Below are positions 8,857-16,484 of a stretch of DNA of 64,000 bases, piece by piece. The DNA lies in assembly GCA_965227445.1 (NCBI GenBank), contig OZ245751.1:5146001-5210000 (forward strand), in the 5' to 3' direction. The position numbers were made by a program, and so were the translations under genes. The DNA is from DT-110 sp030148525. Its GTDB lineage: Bacteria; Bacteroidota; Bacteroidia; Chitinophagales; Saprospiraceae. How positions within the stretch are numbered: position 1 is the stretch's first letter; every line of letters begins with the position of its first letter. Below the pieces are notes generated by a model. It was given only the letters and a program-made list of their open reading frames with translations, did no database searches and was not told the origin of the DNA.

Positions 8857-9630
8857 ATGCCCATAACACCAGTAAAACCCTCCCCGGCCTTTAAGACCCA
8901 AGCCCGCCGGGCCATCCTGGTGGTTGTCTTTTTCTTGGCTACCTACCTGGTGCTGCTGCTGTTGGCAGTCGGCCTGACGATGCTATGTATCCTGGGCGGG
9001 GTGGCGCTCATCGTGATCCACCCCAGTTTGCTTACCCTGGTACTGGGTATTGGCTTGGCCAGCGTGGGGGTCTTCATTCTTATCTTCCTGGTTAAGTTTA
9101 TCTTCAAGTCCCATAAGGTGGACCGGTTGCACCTGCAGGAGATCCGACGGGAAGACGAGCCCGCGTTATTCCAACTGATCGATGAGATCGTCACCAAAGT
9201 GGGCACTCGCTTTCCCAAGAAGGTATATCTCGCCACCAACGTGAACGCTTCGGTCTTTTACGACTCGAACTTCTGGAGTATGTTTTTGCCGGTCCGGAAA
9301 AACCTGATGATAGGTATGGGGCTGGTGGACACCATCACCAAAGATGAATTCAAAGCCATTCTGGCCCACGAATTCGGGCACTTCTCCCAACGCACTATGA
9401 AGGTGGGGAGCTACGTGTATAATGTGAATCAGGTTATTCACAATATGCTGTACGATAACGAGTCGTATGAAAACCTGGCACAGCGCTGGGCAAACGTCAG
9501 TTGGTATTTCTATTTGTTCGTTTCGCTGGCCCTCGCCATCAACCGGGGGATCCAATGGGTTTTGCGAAAGCAGGAGATACTGAGGTATCAGTTGGAGTTG
9601 GTGAAGCCCGTTCAAAAGGAGATGTCATGA
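8857..9630 (+). pseudogene. M48-family metalloprotease, C-terminally truncated
   Basis: 257 codons. Two long hydrophobic segments (about 18-50 and 55-83) precede the zinc motif HEFGH at residues 171-175. The match to the membrane M48 proteases of Bacteroidota is good up to INRGIQWVLRK (about residue 240). There the expected sequence with the third zinc ligand (an E-x-x-A-D-type motif) and several hundred further residues is replaced by 19 unrelated codons and a stop. Without the third ligand the enzyme should be inactive. The break falls at GTTTTGCGAAAGCA (9558-9571), a copy of a short motif dispersed in the window. The stop overlaps the ATG of the next gene (ATGA). Confidence 0.75.
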
Positions 9631-10019
9631 GAACGTCTTTGAGCTTCGTACTATTGACGCTATTTCTACTTTCCTGTGATCCTCCATACGTTTACGAGGT
9701 AAAAGGTCGTGTTATCAGTAATAAAAATAACGAACCGATTTCCGGCGTCCAGGTAGACTACACCTTTCTTCCTTCAGATCAACTCAATCATTGGCGGGTA
9801 GTAACCAGCGGCGACTCGACCACGTTCACTGATCAAGCAGGGTATTTCTATATCACAGTTGAGACCATTACGTTGGCGTTTGATAGTGTACACATTAAAC
9901 TAACCAAGGAAGGGTTTCAAGATCACGTACTCTTATCGGCTAGTAAGGATTGGAAACTCATTGCCAGGTTACCTCACAGGAAAGTTGGGTTGGATTTGGG
10001 GGAGATTTCTATGGATTGA
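9627..10019 (+). CDS. Small lipoprotein with carboxypeptidase-regulatory-like domain
   Basis: 130 residues. The ATG at 9627 overlaps the preceding stop as ATGA and has a good ribosome-binding site (AAAGGAG, 9615-9621). The signal peptide ends in FLLSC, a clear lipobox with Cys18. The segment VKGRVISNKNNEPISGVQV starts a carboxypeptidase-regulatory-like beta-sandwich, a fold used in Bacteroidota for surface attachment and ligand binding. No catalytic residues are seen. The ribosome-binding site lies inside the shortened M48 frame, so either it was created at the deletion junction or translation of the two became coupled after the deletion. Confidence 0.65.
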   Translation: MRTSLSFVLLTLFLLSCDPPYVYEVKGRVISNKNNEPISGVQVDYTFLPSDQLNHWRVVTSGDSTTFTDQAGYFYITVETITLAFDSVHIKLTKEGFQDHVLLSASKDWKLIARLPHRKVGLDLGEISMD

Positions 10020-10156
10020 TATCAACCTTTCGGTAAATCGCTGGATATTCAGGAAAGCAGTACCAATCAAAAGCTTGCGCAATTCAAAAGAGATTTTGCG
10101 GCGACATGAAGTTTATTGCAATACGTTATTGTCGACATACCAATTAAGAACTGATC

Positions 10157-10513
10157 ATGCCTAAAACACTTACTATTACCCAACTAATTCAAAAATCTAT
10201 CCAAGCCATCGATCGGATTCATCGGTTCACGAAAGACATGGATAGTAATACTTTCGCCAATAACGAAATGATCCAGTTTGCGGTTATCAAAAACATGGAG
10301 ATCATTTCAGATTTAACATCACAGTTACCGATTGAAGTAAAAGGTAAATATCACAGTATCAAGTGGAAGCAACTGGAAGGTGTTCGAAATATATTTTTTC
10401 AGCGGAACTACCGCATCAACCACGAACTCCTCTGGAATACCAAAGAAGAGAAATTACCCGACCTGCGATCCAAACTGATGGATATACTTGAAGCGGAAAC
10501 CGGATCAACCTGA
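10157..10513 (+). CDS. HEPN (DUF86-like) protein with degenerate active motif
   Basis: 118 residues. The helical pattern and the context GVRNIFFQRNYRINHELLW match the end of DUF86-type HEPN toxins. In active members this motif reads R-x4-H-x-Y. Here the Arg is present (R77) but the His is Gln82 and the Tyr is Asn84, so both RNase activity and the AMPylation target should be lost. No complete MNT partner is adjacent. The 137 bases upstream contain QKLAQFKRDFAAT followed by a stop, which could be the eroded start of one, but this is weak. It may be a decayed toxin or one repurposed as a binding protein. Confidence 0.6.
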   Translation: MPKTLTITQLIQKSIQAIDRIHRFTKDMDSNTFANNEMIQFAVIKNMEIISDLTSQLPIEVKGKYHSIKWKQLEGVRNIFFQRNYRINHELLWNTKEEKLPDLRSKLMDILEAETGST

Positions 10514-10803
10514 CAATTATATATCGCGACCTTGAGGACCGTTCAGACAAATAGTGTAGGTTGAGGTTGAGATTCAGTCTTTTTGAGAAAACGGATTTGC
10601 GATGGATAGAATCACCTCTTAGAAGCCTATTAGCGTTTGCGCGATCCAGCCATGCCTTCGCCAAGGCTACGGTAGCCAGGGAAGGATCAACGCTCCTTAT
10701 GATCCGTCCCTACCTGCCGAAGCCCGACAGGGCGAAGAAGGGTGCCGTTAGCCGCGAAGCTTGGACCCTGGACCCTGGATCTCTTTCCACAGTAACCCAA
10801 TAC

Positions 10804-11538
10804 ATGAAAAAACAAAATATCCACCCTATGTACAAAGCGCTCCCAACCTTGCTACTCCTCATCCTTGCCCTCTCTGCCTGCACATCCGGACAACAAGGCA
10901 AGCACCTATTTATTTTGTCCGGGCAATCGAATATGGCTCGGTTGGATCCGGCCGAGACCTTTACCCCGGCACTGGAGAAAGCTTTTGGTGAAGATCAGGT
11001 CGTGGTGGTGAAATTTGCGCAGGGAGCCCGTCCTATCCACCGGTGGTATCGCAACTGGCAGGCGCCGGCCGGGGATAGCACCGTAGGAAATCCCGACCTC
11101 TACGATAGCCTGATGACGAGGGTCATGCCCGTCATAGAACAGGAACCAATCGCAACCATCACCTTCCTGTGGATGCAGGGTGAACGGGATGCGCGCATGG
11201 GTTGGGGCGACCAGTACGAACGTAGCCTGCGTGGTCTGTACGATCAGCTGAGCGATGATTTGGATCGGGATGACATCCATTTCGTAATTGGCCGTTTGAG
11301 TGATTTTGACCTCACCAACCAGCGGTATCCGCACTGGACGAAGGTTCGCGAAGCACAGGTCAGAGTGGCTGGGTCCAACGCCCGGTTCGGCTGGATCAAT
11401 ACCGATAACCTGAACGAAGGCATCAATAGTCGGGGGGATACCATCTCCAATGACCTGCATATGTCGGTCGAAGGGTATCGGATCATGGGGAAACGTTTTG
11501 CCGAAAAGGCTATCCAACTCATTGGGGAAAACAAGTAG
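10804..11538 (+). CDS. SGNH/GQSNM esterase lipoprotein (sialate O-acetylesterase-like)
   Basis: 244 residues from the ATG at 10804 (an alternative ATG at 10828 keeps the signal peptide). The open frame extends further upstream but reads through repeat-like DNA and has no start context there. The lipobox is LSAC with Cys26. The catalytic signature LSGQSNMARL places Ser at residue 42, FLWMQGERDARMG is the middle block, and NDLHMSVEGYR supplies the C-terminal histidine. The enzyme should deacetylate a sugar outside the inner membrane. It is shorter than its relative at 5867 and only distantly similar outside the motifs. Confidence 0.82.
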   Translation: MKKQNIHPMYKALPTLLLLILALSACTSGQQGKHLFILSGQSNMARLDPAETFTPALEKAFGEDQVVVVKFAQGARPIHRWYRNWQAPAGDSTVGNPDLYDSLMTRVMPVIEQEPIATITFLWMQGERDARMGWGDQYERSLRGLYDQLSDDLDRDDIHFVIGRLSDFDLTNQRYPHWTKVREAQVRVAGSNARFGWINTDNLNEGINSRGDTISNDLHMSVEGYRIMGKRFAEKAIQLIGENK

Positions 11539-11592
11539 GACCACCACCCGACTTTCCAGAAACACCTATAATAGACTGCAAAACATCCCCAC

Positions 11593-12138
11593 ATGCGAAA
11601 TGCTCTACCAACCCTGTTGCCCTTTGCACTCCTTCGCAGTTGCAAATCCGAAACAACCACCATCGAAGAAACCACCGACCTCGACCGGGCGTGGTGGAAA
11701 GAGCGTGTCCTCTACCAGATCTACCCTCAGAGTTCTCAGGATACCGATGGGGATGGTTTTGGCGACTTTCCGGGGGTGATCCAACGCCTCGACTACCTCG
11801 AAAGCCTGGGCATCGGCATGGTCTGGATGAACCCCTTCTTTGAATCACCGCTGGTGGATAACGGGTATGATGTGGCGGACTACACCGCCATACTGCCACG
11901 CTACGGGACCATGGCCGACTTCGACGCGATGCTGGAGGATATGCAGGAACACGACATCAAATTCGTGCTCGACGTGGTGGTCAACCACAGCAGCGATCAG
12001 CACCGCTGGTTTCAGGAAGCCAGTCAATCACGCGACAGTGAATACTTCGGTTACTACTACTGGTGGCCGGCCGAAAAAGGTGTGGACGGCTTCCGTCTGG
12101 ATGCTTTTCAGGCAGTCGTTTTTCAGTTAGGAGATTAA
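11593..12138 (+). pseudogene. GH13 alpha-amylase-family enzyme with internal deletion and lost C-terminus
   Basis: 181 codons. The start is that of a GH13 oligosaccharide hydrolase: WWKERVLYQIYPQS, DTDGDGFGDFPGV, then DYLESLGIGMVWMNPFF, and conserved region I as DVVVNHSSDQH. After YYYWWPAEKG the text jumps directly to VDGFRLDAFQ, which is conserved region II with the catalytic nucleophile Asp. In intact relatives roughly 70-80 residues lie between these points. Everything after region II, including the general acid Glu and the rest of the barrel, is missing. The frame is preserved across the deletion. This is a dead remnant of a formerly exported enzyme; its N-terminus has a leader ending near Cys17. 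Confidence 0.82.
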
Positions 12139-12285
12139 GAGCGTGTTTGGTATGTTTCTGGCTTTCGCCAAAAAGGCTTCGCCTGGGTTCGACGATAGCT
12201 GACTAAACAGACCGAAATTAATTATATGATCCGGTTGGCTTCCCTGGTCCAAATGCGTTAACTTGGAAGAGACAAAAAATCACCC

Positions 12286-12909
12286 ATGAATCCACAGGTT
12301 GATCACTACCTCGCCCACGGTTGCGGCCGCTGCTCGCTCTACGATACGCCCGACTGCAAGGTCCATTCTTTTACCGAACCGTTGATCCAATTGCGCCGTA
12401 TTTTGCTGGAATCCGGTCTGACCGAGGAGGTAAAATGGAGCGTACCCTGCTATACCTACCAGGGTACAAATGTGATCATGCTCAGTGCTTTTAAAGACTA
12501 TTGTTTCCTGAGTTTTTTCAAGGGTTCACTCCTGAAAGACCCGGCGGGTATTCTGCAAAAAGCGGGTCCCAACTCCCAGGCGGGCCGCCTGATCCGTTTC
12601 ACTGCAACAGAAGAAGTGGTGAAGCAGGAAGACACCTTGAAAGCCTACATCCAAAATGCTAAAGAAGTCGAGGACCAGGGACTCACCGTAACCCGCACCG
12701 AAAAAGTACCCGAGTCTGTTCCCGATGAGCTACGGGCAAAATTCGAGGAGGATCCCGCTTTGCAGCAGGCCTTCGAAGCGCTCACCCCCGGCCGCCAGCG
12801 CGGCTACCTCATCTATTTTGGCGGAGCCAAAAAATCCAAGACCCGTACCTCCCGCATCGAAAAGTACATCCCCAAGATCATGGAAGGAAAGGGGTTTCAT
12901 GACCGTTGA
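12286..12909 (+). CDS. YdeI/OmpD-associated family protein (DUF1801 plus OmdA)
   Basis: 207 residues, no signal peptide. The first two-thirds is a DUF1801 domain, recognisable from EVKWSVPCYTYQGTNVIML and FLSFFKGSLLKDP. The C-terminal part contains FEALTPGRQRGYLIYF, the hallmark of the YdeI/OmdA tail, followed by a basic end (SKTRTSRIEKYIPKIMEGKG). YdeI-like proteins are small cytoplasmic proteins linked to stress responses in a few bacteria, with no defined reaction. The N-terminal CGRCSLYDTPDC has four cysteines spaced as a possible metal site. The gene stands alone between two repeat regions. Confidence 0.8.
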   Translation: MNPQVDHYLAHGCGRCSLYDTPDCKVHSFTEPLIQLRRILLESGLTEEVKWSVPCYTYQGTNVIMLSAFKDYCFLSFFKGSLLKDPAGILQKAGPNSQAGRLIRFTATEEVVKQEDTLKAYIQNAKEVEDQGLTVTRTEKVPESVPDELRAKFEEDPALQQAFEALTPGRQRGYLIYFGGAKKSKTRTSRIEKYIPKIMEGKGFHDR

Positions 12910-12914
12910 GGGAT

Positions 12915-13011
12915 GTCGATCCTCTAGTGCTGTGGGGCAAGATTCGGTATTCTGGCATGATCCTGGTCGATCCGGAGGATCGACCGCCAATGGTCGTCGA
13001 TCCTCTAGTGC
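12915..13011. repeat. 16-bp direct repeats bracketing a perfect hairpin
   Basis: GTCGATCCTCTAGTGC occurs at 12915-12930 and again at 12996-13011. Between them GGTCGATCC-GGA-GGATCGACC (12965-12985) forms a nine-base perfect stem. No gene is present. Confidence 0.75.
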
Positions 13012-13056
13012 CGCGGTTCAAGATTATTTCTTTCGAAGAAAATGTAATCTTATATT

Positions 13057-13206
13057 CCGTACCTAACGGCACGGTTTTTTGCTTATCCGATTATAATTTC
13101 TACCCATATCTGGTCCCTAACGGGACCCCCTGCAGAAGCCCCTTTAGGGGCTGAATATGGGTAGAAACGTAAATGGAAAAGTTGAGATGCGTGCCGTTAG
13201 GTACGC
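13057..13206. repeat. Hairpin cluster including a predicted three-way junction
   Basis: A perfect 13-base outer stem (13097-13109 pairing with 13155-13167) encloses two perfect six-base hairpins with four-base loops: GGTCCC-TAAC-GGGACC at 13112-13127 and AGCCCC-TTTA-GGGGCT at 13137-13152. Hairpins of the same loop type flank it: CCGTACCTAACGGCACGG (13057-13074), which is followed by six Ts, and GCGTGCCGTTAGGTACGC (13189-13206). The 625-base gap 12910-13534 contains no credible gene. Confidence 0.75.
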
Positions 13207-13393
13207 AATGTGTTCGCCGTCCAAAAAACCGATCAGCTTTAAAGATAATTGACCCGCGGCACTACCGGATCGACTTGTCATACACCCGTTCCGAAATACC
13301 GATCCGTTTGCTCCAAAACTTGTATATTAAGAACTACAAACACCTACCTCCGACATACTATTTACAGAATAAGCCTAACTCCCTAATACCCAG

Positions 13394-13468
13394 TTATACC
13401 GACAACGAAGTGGTTTTGCTTCGCAGTACTTCGTGCTGAGACACCAAACCTTTTCGGAAGCGGTATAA
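13394..13468. repeat. MITE-like dispersed element, complete copy (A)
   Basis: A 75-base unit begins TTATACCGACAACGAAGTGG and ends CCTTTTCGGAAGCGGTATAA, so its ends are imperfect inverted repeats. The interior is conserved with the copies at 34984 and (reversed) 46299. There is no room for a protein, so it would be non-autonomous if mobile. Confidence 0.8.
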
Positions 13469-13534
13469 ACACCAAAGCCCAAGAGCTTTAGCTGCCTTTG
13501 ACAGCTTTTTCGTTTAACCTTTTAACCTATATTC

Positions 13535-14956
13535 ATGACAAGCAAACAACTATGCACAGGCGTGCTATGCCTGTGCCTTTGGGCGGTATCCTATGCCCAA
13601 AATCGACTTTCCGTAGAAGGCAACGGACGCTTCTTTTCTGCCTCCAGCACCAACGTAGATATTCTGAATACCGATGACAACACCAATGCGCTCATCCGCT
13701 TTGGGGACAACAATGTGTTGCAGACATCCCTCGGATTTAATGGCAATCAGGACGCCTTTATCCTTTCCATGGGTAACACCCTGGGGCGTGATGATCTGAC
13801 GATGGATGCGACCGGACGGATCGGGATCAACAGTTATCCTACGGATCACCGCTTTTTCATCAAGCACAATTCTACCGCGGGTCCGGATGGTTCGTCTCAC
13901 CTGACCCTAGAGGAACTGGGCAGCGGTGACTACAACCGGTTGCGGTTTCAAAATGAAAATGAAAATGGTCTCTGGACCTTGGCTGCCCGTGCTACCGACG
14001 GCGATGCCCTGATGAACATCTTCTACAATGATGGCAGCAATTTTGCCAACCTCATGTCGTTCGATGGGGACCTGTTTCGGGTGGGTATTCACCAGACAGC
14101 CCCTCAGGCCTACCTGCATATCAAGCAGCAAACCGGAGGAGTGGACGTCCTGGCTTTTGAAAACGATGATCAGTCTGGTGGAGAAACCTGGAGCTTTCGC
14201 GTTGGGACCAATGACATTCTGCTTTACTTCGAAGGAGATATTCGCGGCGGCTTCAATTCCGACGATGGAGCGTATAACAACTTCCCGCCCATGGGTAACT
14301 TCACTGATGCGGAAGTCGCTTTTCAGGAGGGCGTCCTGACGGACATCATGAAGCTGAGGCCCCTGCAGACCAGTAAGCTTCGTTCAAGCGCCAACACTAT
14401 CCAACTGAATCCTCGTGAAGTGGAACGCATCAATCCTACCTGGGTGGTTTACTCGGAGGATGGGGAACACGTTGGGATCAATTACCAGCAGATCACCCTG
14501 TTGGCGATCAAATCTATTCAGGAACAACAGGCCCTAATGGAGGATCAGCGTTCCGAGATCGAACATCTACGTGCCGAAAGAATAGCCAGCGATGAACGCA
14601 TGCTCGCTTTAGAGCAAACGGTCGACCGGCTATTAGCCTTAGTTCCGGGAGCCGCGGAGAACACCACCGAACCGGCAGGTCCGGATGCCTTCGGCTCCGA
14701 AGTTCGATTATCCCAAAACAGTCCGAATCCCTTCCGGGAAGAAACAACCATTTCGCTGCAATTACCCGAGTCCTTTTCCAGGGCCCAGATCATCCTGACC
14801 GACCTGCAGGGCAAAACGATCCGTACCTTCACCCTGAACCAGGGACAAGAGCAACTGATCATTCAGCGCCAGGGGCTGGAGCAAGGCCTGTATCTCTACA
14901 CGCTTGTGGTTGACGATACGCCGGCGGCTACCCACAAAATGGTTCTGCAACCGTAA
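13535..14956 (+). CDS. Secreted tail-fibre-like protein with type IX secretion sorting domain
   Basis: 473 residues. A signal peptide covers about residues 1-21. The middle (residues 25-260) is made of short beta-rich repeats of the kind found in tail-fibre-like proteins (DDLTMDATGRIGIN; GDLFRVGIHQTAPQAYLHI). At about 270-330 comes the pattern MKLRPLQTSKL ... VGINYQQITLLAIKSIQEQ, which resembles the intramolecular chaperone (peptidase S74-like) region, followed by a coiled coil to about 365. The last 80 residues are a type A T9SS sorting domain: SQNSPNPFREETTI, a Gly-x-Tyr turn (GLYLYTLVVDD) and a C-terminal HKMVLQP. The protein should be exported by Sec, moved through T9SS and anchored or released at the surface. 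A strong terminator follows at 14984. Confidence 0.85.
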   Translation: MTSKQLCTGVLCLCLWAVSYAQNRLSVEGNGRFFSASSTNVDILNTDDNTNALIRFGDNNVLQTSLGFNGNQDAFILSMGNTLGRDDLTMDATGRIGINSYPTDHRFFIKHNSTAGPDGSSHLTLEELGSGDYNRLRFQNENENGLWTLAARATDGDALMNIFYNDGSNFANLMSFDGDLFRVGIHQTAPQAYLHIKQQTGGVDVLAFENDDQSGGETWSFRVGTNDILLYFEGDIRGGFNSDDGAYNNFPPMGNFTDAEVAFQEGVLTDIMKLRPLQTSKLRSSANTIQLNPREVERINPTWVVYSEDGEHVGINYQQITLLAIKSIQEQQALMEDQRSEIEHLRAERIASDERMLALEQTVDRLLALVPGAAENTTEPAGPDAFGSEVRLSQNSPNPFREETTISLQLPESFSRAQIILTDLQGKTIRTFTLNQGQEQLIIQRQGLEQGLYLYTLVVDDTPAATHKMVLQP

Positions 14957-14977
14957 TACCATCTACCGAAACAGATC

Positions 14978-15021
14978 AAAAAACCGGCTTCCGATCCGAG
15001 AGGGTGGAAGCCGGTTTTTTT
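14978..15021 (+). terminator. Rho-independent terminator
   Basis: CCGGCTTCC (14984-14992) pairs with GGAAGCCGG (15006-15014) across a 13-base loop and is followed by seven Ts. A run of As lies on the other side, so it can also act on the minus strand. It ends the T9SS cargo gene. Confidence 0.9.
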
Positions 15022-15063
15022 GAGACGATCCTATACTTGTTTTTACCTCATACGTTTATCGGA

Positions 15064-15229
15064 AATGATTGGCAAAAGAGACTGGACGATTGGCCCCAAA
15101 CACTATCAAGGCGTGGATTTTCCGAATATGATTCGCTACAAAAGTGCAGGTGGTCACCTGCCTTTTATCGAAAACAAAAAGGATGTCCGGAAAGCCATTG
15201 ATCGTTTTCTTCGCAGGTTTGATCTTTGA
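15064..15229 (+). pseudogene. Alpha/beta hydrolase, C-terminal 55-codon remnant
   Basis: From ATG 15064 the frame reads GKRDWTIGPKHYQ, then SAGGHLPFIENKKDVRKAID and a basic end. This is the last part of a proline-iminopeptidase-like alpha/beta hydrolase: the acid loop (GxRDxxI) and the catalytic His in GHLPFIEN. Nothing upstream supplies the nucleophile half; the DNA before it is the terminator of the preceding gene. It is therefore a 3' gene fragment, not a small functional protein. Confidence 0.6.
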
Positions 15230-15324
15230 CATAGGTGGTCGAAACCCGGTTCGATGAACCTAATTACAAGCTGACGGTTGGTGGTATGAATTAAATGTTA
15301 CGCAACAAGACTTACCTATCCAGT

Positions 15325-16155
15325 ATGGACCGTCCAATGACTACCCTCGCACACAAACTACAAAATTGGCTGACCCGCGCCCTGGGTGCTATCGTCTGGA
15401 TGAGTGCTCTGTTGTTTGGGCTGTTTATCCTGTCCTTTTACTTTGTGGCCCTGCTGGAAGGGAACGCCGAACAATGGAATGGGATCCTGCCTGAGCTCTA
15501 CGATCCGGAAACCCGCACTGCCACCGTGAGTATCGGCATTCACTTTGCAGCCGGCGGTATTATACTCATCCTGGGGTGCATTCAATTGCTCTCCTCCGTG
15601 CGCCAGAAATTCCCTACTCTCCACCGCTGGCTCGGCCGTGTCTATGTATTTGCAGCACTGGCCACGGCCATCGGCGGACTGACCTTCATCTTTCTGAAAG
15701 GCACCATTGGTGGCTGGATTATGGATGTGGGCTTTACCGGTTACGGCATCCTCATGTTTCTGTGCGGGGTGGAAACGATTCGCCACGCACGGGCGGGCCG
15801 GTTCGACCGGCACCGGGCCTGGGCGATCCGGCTGTTCGCCCTGGCCATTGGTTCCTGGCTCTACCGCATGGATTATGGCTTCTGGTTCCTGCTGACGGAC
15901 GGGTGGGGTCATACGGATCAGTTTACCGGTCCTTTTGACTACTTCATGGGCTTTTTCTTCTACCTGCCCAACCTCCTTATTGCCGAACTCTTCATTCGCC
16001 GCAGAACTACACTGTCAGTCCCCTGGATGCAGTGGGTATCCGTAATCACCCTGTTCGTAACCTGCGCCTTTTTACTGCTGGCCACCTATTTTTTCACCAG
16101 TCATATCTGGGGAAAAGCGATTCTAGCCTTGTTTGGTCACCACTGGAATTTCTGA
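15325..16155 (+). CDS. DUF2306 multi-pass membrane protein
   Basis: The frame opens at 15295 and has several Met codons; ATG 15325 gives 276 residues and keeps every conserved part. About seven hydrophobic helices are visible, starting at residue ~20 and ending close to the C-terminus. The conserved core is LHRWLGRVYVFAAL with the flanking helices, and the later RHRAW-type turn (FDRHRAWAIRLFALAIGSWL), both typical of DUF2306. His and Arg residues at helix ends in this family suggest haem or quinone contact, but no function has been established. It stands alone. Confidence 0.8.
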   Translation: MDRPMTTLAHKLQNWLTRALGAIVWMSALLFGLFILSFYFVALLEGNAEQWNGILPELYDPETRTATVSIGIHFAAGGIILILGCIQLLSSVRQKFPTLHRWLGRVYVFAALATAIGGLTFIFLKGTIGGWIMDVGFTGYGILMFLCGVETIRHARAGRFDRHRAWAIRLFALAIGSWLYRMDYGFWFLLTDGWGHTDQFTGPFDYFMGFFFYLPNLLIAELFIRRRTTLSVPWMQWVSVITLFVTCAFLLLATYFFTSHIWGKAILALFGHHWNF

Positions 16156-16272
16156 CCTCTGATCTCAGCTTTCTGATCTTTCAATCTCCTTCTGCCTTTC
16201 GGCAAAAGGTAATCATCCAAGCCGCCACTCGATTCTAACCGTTAGTAATCGATCCTAACCGTTATGAGCCGT

Positions 16273-16329
16273 TACTATACTCGCGTGAAAAGGTTGGGCA
16301 AAGCCCAAACCTTTTCGGAAGCGGTATAA
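16273..16329. repeat. MITE-like dispersed element, partial copy (C)
   Basis: From ACTATACTCGCGTG to GCGGTATAACC this segment matches the right-hand part of the longer copy at 34984, including the internal hairpin GGTTGGGC-AAA-GCCCAAACC and the right end CCTTTTCGGAAGCGGTATAA. The left end is absent. The 329-base gap 16156-16484 has no gene; its start carries CTGACCTCTGATCTC, related to the array at 23871. Confidence 0.75.
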
Positions 16330-16484
16330 CCGTTAAAAACGATTATTTATAAGCAAGAACCTAAGCCGACAAAATCTCTGAGAAGGATAAAAGAGCATGC
16401 AGGGCTGTGAAAAAATCCAGCCTCCCTTATGTATTATCCGAAATAACTGCATCGTTTAATAAAACAAACACACAACCCAAAACC

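Noticed and set aside
10561..10803. 81-residue N-terminal extension of the second GQSNM esterase
   Set aside because: It would bury the lipoprotein signal peptide inside the protein, and its DNA resembles the repeat-rich intergenic sequence.
15236..15280. tRNA-like TpsiC pattern (GGTTCGATGAACC)
   Set aside because: No acceptor, D or anticodon stem can be built around it.
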